Source: an uncultured Prevotellaceae bacterium (GTDB lineage: Bacteria; Bacteroidota; Bacteroidia; Bacteroidales; Bacteroidaceae). From it: a stretch of 64,000 bases of DNA. The stretch spans positions 1 to 64,000 of the forward strand of contig OMXS01000007.1 of NCBI GenBank assembly GCA_900315095.1. Reading direction: 5' to 3'. The position numbers and the translations under genes are program-made. Numbering within the stretch: the stretch's first letter is position 1; every line of letters begins with the position of its first letter. The notes below the pieces were generated by a model that was not told the origin of the DNA, searched no databases, and saw only the letters and a list, made by a program, of their open reading frames with translations. Below, piece by piece: positions 58,795 to 64,000 of this stretch.

Positions 58795-59358
58795 ATGTGT
58801 GATAAAAAACCTTATGTTTCCCTTGCCCTCTTACAAGAGGATGACACAGAACAGTTCATCAAGGACAATCAATGGGCGTTCAAATATGGAGCCCAAATAG
58901 AATTTGGCATGCGTGATGACCGAACAGAAGAAGGTTCGGAGGTAATATCACGAAGTACAATAGAGCTGTGCATTAACGGGGAGAACGCCGAGGCATACCG
59001 TATCGTGCAGAATGGCAAGCATGTGGGCGGTGTGGTGTTAAGTATTGATAAAGAAGCAGGAAAGGGTGAGTTGGAGTTGCTTTTTGTGACTCCAGAATCC
59101 CACAGTAAGGGTATCGGAAAGGCAGCATGGCAGGCCGTAGAGACATTACATCCTGAAATCCATATTTGGGAAACCATCACGCCTTATTTTGAGAAACGTA
59201 ACATCCATTTCTACGTCAACTGCTGCGGATTTCACATCGTGGAGTTTTGGAACAAGCATCATCACGGGCCTGTTGTGCCAGAAGAAGAAAGCGGAAACTG
59301 GGGCGAGGAGGATGAAATGTTCGTTTTCAGAAAGATAATGGATTCTTCTAATAAGTAA
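58795..59358 (+). CDS. GNAT-family N-acetyltransferase
   Basis: 187 residues. The acetyl-CoA motif is LELLFVTPESHSKGIGKAAW (about 97-116, with the pyrophosphate loop SKGIGKA). The fold order (GGVVLSIDKEAGKGELELLF before it and YFEKRNIHFYVNCCGFHIVE after it) is typical of GNAT. The end is acidic (EEESGNWGEEDEMF). The substrate is unknown. It probably shares a transcript with the preceding lipoprotein gene. Confidence 0.82.
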   Translation: MCDKKPYVSLALLQEDDTEQFIKDNQWAFKYGAQIEFGMRDDRTEEGSEVISRSTIELCINGENAEAYRIVQNGKHVGGVVLSIDKEAGKGELELLFVTPESHSKGIGKAAWQAVETLHPEIHIWETITPYFEKRNIHFYVNCCGFHIVEFWNKHHHGPVVPEEESGNWGEEDEMFVFRKIMDSSNK

Positions 59359-59472
59359 ATCCCGTTTAACCAAGACGTGATATGAAGATAAATTTGACGG
59401 AAGATGCTACTCTAGAAGTGGCTGCCAAATAGTAAGATACATATTGACATATACAAATATAATTAAATTAGT

Positions 59473-59835
59473 ATGAAGAAAATTTTTGTTACAACATTCA
59501 TGTTTGCAGTTTTGCTTCTATGCTCATGCTGCCACAGCGTCCAGAAAGGCGCGATAACGGCGGAGATGGCATACGAAGGAGTGAATAACTATTGTCATAG
59601 CGCGTATGACTGGAGTAAGGCGGAGACCGATTCGGTCACGATGTACCTGTCTATGGGGGATGAGACGCCAACGGAGTATCAAGTGGTGTTCCGCAGTTAT
59701 ACAGGAGCAAAAGTGTATTTCCATGTAGACAAGAAAAGCGGCACCACGCGCATAGTGGAACATGCTCCGGTTATTGATGTCGAGGAAGAAACGGGAACCA
59801 TTAATCTTTACGATTATTTGAAAAAGGATAAATGA
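59473..59835 (+). CDS. Small lipoprotein of unknown function
   Basis: 120 residues with a lipoprotein signal (FAVLLLCSCCHS). The mature part contains YQVVFRSYTGAKVYFHVDKK and ends in an acidic NLYDYLKKDK. No family is recognised. It is 114 bp after the GNAT gene and 48 bp before the SMR gene. Confidence 0.6.
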   Translation: MKKIFVTTFMFAVLLLCSCCHSVQKGAITAEMAYEGVNNYCHSAYDWSKAETDSVTMYLSMGDETPTEYQVVFRSYTGAKVYFHVDKKSGTTRIVEHAPVIDVEEETGTINLYDYLKKDK

Positions 59836-59883
59836 CCGGCATTGAGGCTGTAACTTCATGTTGTCCCGCATAAATATCAAGCA

Positions 59884-60216
59884 ATGAAAGAATGGATGTT
59901 TCTGATTGGTGCCATCGTCGCTGAGACGTTTGCCACCTCGATGCTCAAACTCTCCGAGCAGTTTACCCGTCCTTTGCCAACCATTGCCATGTTGGCGGGC
60001 TATGTGCTGTCTTTCTATCTCCTTTCGCATGCTCTGCGCACAGTGCCCATCGGCATAGCATATGCCATATGGAGCGCCCTCGGCATTGTGCTCATCACGC
60101 TCATCGGCATCTTCGTGTTCAAGCAGGTGCCCGACGTGCCTGCTTATATCGGACTGGCTCTGATTATGGCTGGTGTCATTGTCATAAACCTTTTCTCGAA
60201 GATGGAGGTACGTTAG
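59884..60216 (+). CDS. SMR-family small multidrug/cation exporter
   Basis: 110 residues, four transmembrane helices. The membrane-embedded glutamate lies in LIGAIVAETFATSMLKLSEQ (Glu14), and the family motif PIGIAYAIWSALGIVLIT (about 55-72) holds the conserved Trp. Length is typical of EmrE/QacE proteins, which swap protons for drugs or guanidinium. Its stop codon lies inside the heptamer array of element copy R. Confidence 0.88.
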   Translation: MKEWMFLIGAIVAETFATSMLKLSEQFTRPLPTIAMLAGYVLSFYLLSHALRTVPIGIAYAIWSALGIVLITLIGIFVFKQVPDVPAYIGLALIMAGVIVINLFSKMEVR

Positions 60217-60457
60217 GTGTTGGATGTTGGTTGTTAGGTGTTTGTTGTTAATAGTTCATAGTTCTGACCACTAACACCTAATAACTAACACCCATCAACA
60301 AAAATCTTCCGACCTATTTCCGACCTTTTCCGACCTTGGCTGAAACACCTTAAAACAAAGGGTTTCGCCATTTTCGGGGCAAGATTTTCCGACCTCAATA
60401 TGGTCGGAAATTTTTTGCCCTTTTTCTTGCAATAAACTCTTTTATTTTGTATCTTTG
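60212..60457 (+). repeat. Promoter-bearing intergenic element, copy R
   Basis: Eight GTTnnnn heptamers run in unbroken register (60212-60267), followed by nnnCTAA heptamers (60268-60288). Three TTCCGACC boxes (60307-60335), a hairpin TTTTCCGACC/GGTCGGAAA (60386-60410) and a promoter (TTG 60427-60429, 20-nt gap, TATCTTTG 60450-60457) follow. It is the inverse of copy L and drives the LOG-family gene. Confidence 0.85.
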
Positions 60458-60485
60458 CAGTATGAAGAACTAAACACAAACGACT

Positions 60486-61442
60486 ATGTATAAGATACCG
60501 AGCAAAGAAGAACAACAAAGGGTGTATGCGTACATGCAGAAAGTGCCATACGACGTGATGCCAGAGAGGCTTTATTCAGCCGAGATGCTGTACGACCAGA
60601 TGGGGCTGGGAGGTACAGGAAGGTATGAGGACTGCTTCGACAAGAAAGTGTACGACCACTATATAGCATGTGGCAAGCACGCCAAGACAGAGGAGGAGAT
60701 GCTGGCACGAGCTCTGCACGACTACGCCATAGGCAAGCATCTCGACAAGTATCTTGCAAACTACGACCAGCGACGCGTAGTGGGCGTGATGGGAGGACAT
60801 GCGCTGCTGCGCACAGATTCGAAGTTCCGTGAGGTGGTGCTGCTGAGCAAGATGCTCACCGAGCATGACTCGCTGATGGTTACTGGCGGCGGTCCCGGCG
60901 CTATGGAGGCGACACACCTCGGTGCATGGCTTGCAGGAAGGACAACGGAGGAGGTTGACGAGGCGCTGGCGATACTTGCTGCCGCTCCCTCGTTCAAGGA
61001 TGAAGGGTGGTGTAACGCGGCCTTCGAGGTGATACGCCGCTTCCCGCAAGAGCGTTACCGCAGTCTCGGACTTCCCACATGGCTCTACGGTCACGAGCCT
61101 TCAACACCTTTTGCAACGGACATTGCGAAGTGGTTCGACAACAGCATACGCGAAGACTCCATCCTCACCATAGCCTTCGGTGGTATCGTGTTCACGCCAG
61201 GCAGCGCGGGAACGATGCAAGAGGTGTTCCAAGAGGCGGTGCAGAACCACTACCTCAGTTTCGGACTCTCGTCGCCAATGATATTCTTCGGGAAGCATTT
61301 CTGGAACGAGGAAATGCCTGTCTATCCGTTCATTCAGGACCTCGTGAGAAAGGGCAAGTACAAGAATCTTCTCCTCACCCTCACCGACTCGTCAGAAGAG
61401 GCGGTGGCACAACTGCTGGAATTCAGAAAAAGCGGTTGTTAA
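60486..61442 (+). CDS. LOG-family nucleotide-binding protein
   Basis: 318 residues. The Rossmann-like core shows VVGVMGGHALLR (about 98), MVTGGGPGAMEATHLGAW (about 136-153) and TPGSAGTMQEVFQEAVQN (about 238-255), in which the family's PGGxGTxxE motif reads PGSAGTMQE. LOG proteins release cytokinin-like bases from nucleotides in some organisms; the larger bacterial members are less understood, so the substrate is not assigned. It is monocistronic, with its promoter inside copy R. Confidence 0.8.
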   Translation: MYKIPSKEEQQRVYAYMQKVPYDVMPERLYSAEMLYDQMGLGGTGRYEDCFDKKVYDHYIACGKHAKTEEEMLARALHDYAIGKHLDKYLANYDQRRVVGVMGGHALLRTDSKFREVVLLSKMLTEHDSLMVTGGGPGAMEATHLGAWLAGRTTEEVDEALAILAAAPSFKDEGWCNAAFEVIRRFPQERYRSLGLPTWLYGHEPSTPFATDIAKWFDNSIREDSILTIAFGGIVFTPGSAGTMQEVFQEAVQNHYLSFGLSSPMIFFGKHFWNEEMPVYPFIQDLVRKGKYKNLLLTLTDSSEEAVAQLLEFRKSGC

Positions 61443-61558
61443 TGTAGAATGTATAATGGAAAATGTAGAATGTAGAATTATGATTACAACTATGAGACAT
61501 GCCCTTGCGCCTGTACTTGAAATGTAATCATAATTCTACATTCTACAATCTACATTAA
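61441..61558. repeat. Heptamer arrays forming a 25-bp perfect inverted repeat
   Basis: AATGTAG, AATGTAT, AATGGAA, AATGTAG, AATGTAG units start at 61441, and the inverse CTACATT, CTACAAT, CTACATT units end near 61556. 61464-61488 and 61523-61547 are perfect inverses of 25 bp, with a 34-nt loop. It lies between two convergent genes and probably acts as a bidirectional terminator. Confidence 0.85.
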
Positions 61559-61562
61559 TACA

Positions 61563-63890
61563 TTAAAAAGTTTGTTTCTTCACGTTCTTCTTTCCGTCAT
61601 TCATGGTAGTGACAACGATGCATACACCATGTCCGGGCTTGCTGATTTCCTGTCCTTGCAGGTTATAGTAGCGTACGCTCTTAACGATACCGTTGCCTGT
61701 AGGATTGCTGATGGCTGTGGTGCTTTCGATTACCTTGCCGTTAATCTGAATGTTCGCCAGCGCCAGATACTTGGTGTTGGTAGTCTCTGGAATGTCGTAG
61801 GCATGGATAATGAGACGGTTCGTGCCGCTTGTGGCCTTGACATTGCTCATCTTCTTGTTCACCAAGGTGTAGAAGCCGCCAGCCTCGTTGTTGCGGTTGG
61901 CTGCCTGACCAGGTGCCACCTCATAGCGTGTGCCCTCGCTGTTCTCCCAGTAAGCGTCGAAAGAGCCGTGGTCGGTGCCTATTCTTGAGGCGTAGAAACT
62001 GATGTTGGTTGGCATGAACTTCATGTTCTCGGCCATTGTAATCTCGTATGTGATGGCGTTGCCGTCAACGGGCTCTGCGTGTGTCTGTCCGTCGTTGTTT
62101 GTCACCTGCGTCATCACCACGCCCTCTACTGTTCTGGTGCCGCCGTACTTCAGCAGACTGCCCAGAGTCATATTGTCTGAGGTTATCGATGTCGCTACGT
62201 CAGATGTTATCACGGCAGCCTCTGCTGCGCCTGTGTTGAAGTTCCATACAATCTGTGCACTGGTGCCTTCCTCCTCAATGGGGTCGTCGGGTGTGTTGCC
62301 GTTGACGTCAACCATCACGCACTCGGGGTAATACTCATCCACGGGTGTCTCGGCATCGGCGTTGCCGTCCTTCATGATGTCCTCCACGAGACTGTTGCAG
62401 TAAACCTCGATATTGGTGTACCATCCCCTCGGGTCAAGGTCGTAGCCGCCAGGTGTGAGATTGCCTCCGTTGGCTGTCTCCCATTCGTCTGCCATACCGT
62501 CATTATCTGCGTCGAAGTCAGCGCCGCGCACATTGCTCTCGAGTTCATAAGTGCCCTGGTCTCTCACGAAGTCGATGATGCCAGGACGGTGGGTGACGCT
62601 GCCGCCAGTTCCCGTCTGGGTTGCTGTGCCGATGTATGTGGTGGTGCCGTTCTCTGCCTCGTCCATGTAGCGGGCATCAACAGCGTCGCGGAAGAGTGAT
62701 GCGCCACCGTTGCCGAGCACCTTCTGGAATGCTGTCTGTGCGGTGTGTGTGGTCACCGTTCCTGTCTCTATCGGATTGTCCATTTTCACGCGTATGCAGG
62801 CTGTGCCGTTATAGTCCTCATATGTCTCCGACTCTCCGTATTTATGGTCTGCATCAGGGATGTATTTCTCGCCGTTGATGGTCACAAGACCGTTGTCATA
62901 GATCACGCCTTTCCAGTCATAGTTTTCCGCGCTTCTACCTGCTGCTGTAACGTAGTTGCCGTTGATGTAGTAGCGGCTGGCATATCCCATGAAAGGAGAG
63001 CCCGAAGCGTTGTCGCTTGTTGCCACAGACACCTGTGTCACGCGTGTTTTGTTAACTGTGGCAGGGCCTGCTTTGTAGTAGTTGTTCACGATGTTTATCT
63101 GACCGCCGCCAGTGCCTCCGTAGCATCCGTTGCCGTTGCCCCAGTTGTACATCACGCAGTTGCGGAAGTCCACGCGCTCTGCCTGAATGGTGTTGCCGTA
63201 TGTGCTCTGGTCGTAGCCTGCCCAGTTGTAGCGTGCTCCGCAGAATCGTGGCGCACGGTTCTGAACATGTGCTATGAAGTTGTGGTGGAACGAGGCGTTC
63301 TTTCCTCCCCAGATGCCACCAAAACTATGCTCGTTCTTTGTGTGTCCGGCATTAGCAAGAGCCTCGCCGAGGGTGCACCATTGCATGGTGAAGTTCAGGT
63401 TGTCATAGAACGATGCTATCTCGTCGATGCTCCATGAGAACGAGCAATGGTCGAGAATAAGGTTCTGCTTGTTGGAGTTCCATATAGCGTCGGCACCGTC
63501 GTTCACATCCTTCTCCTCTCCGCGTCTTACGCGAATGAAACGAATGATGTTGTTGTTGCCTGGGCGCACGGTCCTGTAGCGCAGAGTTATGCCAGGGTAG
63601 GGTGCTGTCTGTCCCTCGATGGTTGTGTTGTCGCCGATGGAGAGGTCGCTTTGAAGTTCAATAATTCCCGATACATCGAAGACCACAATCTTCTTGCTGC
63701 TGCCGCTTACTGCTGCTCTGAGCGAGCCGGTACCGCTGTTGTTGAGGTTTGTCACATGTATGACTGTTCCCCCGCGTCCTCCAGTAACGTTACGTCCGAA
63801 ACCTTCTGCTCCAGGGAATGCCGGTGTCTGTGCCAGCGCAACGGCAGAGCACAGCATAGCGGCAAATAATGATAGTAAACTTTTTCTCAT
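61563..63890 (-). CDS. Secreted pectate lyase (PL1-like) with C-terminal sorting-type tail
   Basis: 775 residues with a signal peptide (LLSLFAAMLCSAVALAQ). The parallel beta-helix opens with FPGAEGFGRNVTGGRGGTVI and carries LDHCSFSWSIDEIASFYDNL, NFTMQWCTLGEAL and HHNFIAHVQNRAPRF, as in bacterial PL1 pectate lyases. DFDADNDGMADEWE (about 455) is a thrombospondin-3-like calcium loop. A later beta domain and a tail with YYNLQGQEISKPGHG resemble Prevotella secreted proteins and could be a surface-export signal. It should cleave polygalacturonate. No SusCD pair is within the window. Confidence 0.85.
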   Translation of the reverse strand: MRKSLLSLFAAMLCSAVALAQTPAFPGAEGFGRNVTGGRGGTVIHVTNLNNSGTGSLRAAVSGSSKKIVVFDVSGIIELQSDLSIGDNTTIEGQTAPYPGITLRYRTVRPGNNNIIRFIRVRRGEEKDVNDGADAIWNSNKQNLILDHCSFSWSIDEIASFYDNLNFTMQWCTLGEALANAGHTKNEHSFGGIWGGKNASFHHNFIAHVQNRAPRFCGARYNWAGYDQSTYGNTIQAERVDFRNCVMYNWGNGNGCYGGTGGGQINIVNNYYKAGPATVNKTRVTQVSVATSDNASGSPFMGYASRYYINGNYVTAAGRSAENYDWKGVIYDNGLVTINGEKYIPDADHKYGESETYEDYNGTACIRVKMDNPIETGTVTTHTAQTAFQKVLGNGGASLFRDAVDARYMDEAENGTTTYIGTATQTGTGGSVTHRPGIIDFVRDQGTYELESNVRGADFDADNDGMADEWETANGGNLTPGGYDLDPRGWYTNIEVYCNSLVEDIMKDGNADAETPVDEYYPECVMVDVNGNTPDDPIEEEGTSAQIVWNFNTGAAEAAVITSDVATSITSDNMTLGSLLKYGGTRTVEGVVMTQVTNNDGQTHAEPVDGNAITYEITMAENMKFMPTNISFYASRIGTDHGSFDAYWENSEGTRYEVAPGQAANRNNEAGGFYTLVNKKMSNVKATSGTNRLIIHAYDIPETTNTKYLALANIQINGKVIESTTAISNPTGNGIVKSVRYYNLQGQEISKPGHGVCIVVTTMNDGKKNVKKQTF

Positions 63891-63941
63891 ATTTTTTTTC
63901 GTTTTAGTAGTTTCCTTTGCTTTTAGTTATTTCGTAATGTT

Positions 63942-63973
63942 GTTATTCCGTTATTCCGTAATCCCGATATTCC
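63942..63973. repeat. 8-bp tandem repeat upstream of the pectate lyase gene
   Basis: Four units in register: GTTATTCC, GTTATTCC, GTAATCCC, GATATTCC. It is 52 nt upstream of the pectate lyase start and may lie in its promoter region. I could not place a standard -7 box here. Confidence 0.75.
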
Positions 63974-64000
63974 GACATTTTTTATAAATTATAAGTCCCG

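Noticed and set aside
59382-59432. 16-codon frame starting ATGAAGATAAATTTGACG between the GNAT and lipoprotein genes
   Set aside because: Too short, with no promoter or coupling; possibly a remnant of a deleted gene but not supportable.

Overview
The window looks like chromosome of a Bacteroidales bacterium, most likely a Prevotellaceae member. The evidence is the recurring Bacteroidetes-type promoter (TAnnTTTG at -7, TTG or TTTG about 19-21 nt upstream), the fused LpxC-FabZ enzyme, the Bacteroidetes-type RNA polymerase omega subunit, several lipoprotein and porin families known from Bacteroidetes, and a secreted pectate lyase whose C-terminal tail (YYNLQGQ...) resembles those of Prevotella secreted proteins. 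Most of the window is ordinary core chromosome. The species cannot be fixed from sequence alone.

Layout. 1-650: tail of an unidentified gene, then repeat-rich spacer. 655-5025: Pif1-like helicase and class A penicillin-binding protein. 5076-9254: lpxD-lpxC/fabZ-lpxA-miaA (lipid A, fatty acid and tRNA modification) transcribed leftwards. 9303-17738: a long leftward block with HD hydrolase, pyrF, prfA, purM, aroE, menG, purC, phoH and two tiny membrane-protein genes squeezed between the large ones. 17930-21694: a DUF5715-type protein, an acidic protein, rarA and a TRIC/YicG-like channel. 21797: tRNA-Arg(ACG) with a duplicated 3' end. 22176-29578: CE6-like esterase, a helicase-exonuclease fusion, RluA-type pseudouridine synthase, lipoprotein, HD protein and menA. 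29584-30250: relic of a mobile or accessory locus. 30285-37542: putative porin, DUF4468, uvrB, bamD, rpoZ, DUF4293. 38103-41637: Ala-rich lipoprotein, ribH, TPR membrane protein, recF, DUF721. 41653-49872: a leftward MacAB-like export operon that runs on into dsbD and a predicted outer-membrane barrel gene. 50026-51003: menE. 51043-57281: an AddAB-like recombination nuclease pair. 57282-60480: repeat-rich accessory pocket with two lipoproteins, a GNAT acetyltransferase and an SMR transporter. 60486-63890: LOG-family protein and PL1 pectate lyase.

The most unusual content is in the non-coding DNA. Three separate arrays (10.5, 22.0 and 37.9 kb) are built from 22-23 bp contiguous units sharing the core TGAGGATGTCAAAAG, with a second half that is specific to each array. 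At least nine loci carry strictly 7-nt-periodic repeats whose sequence differs from locus to locus. Two AT-rich cores are each flanked by inverted arrays of short tandem repeats, an iteron-like architecture. A roughly 210-250 bp element that carries its own promoter occurs in inverted orientation on both sides of the 58-60 kb gene pocket. Pieces of these intergenic repeats also sit in frame inside two housekeeping genes, the Pif1-like helicase and menE. No rRNA operon, CRISPR array or intact transposase was seen.
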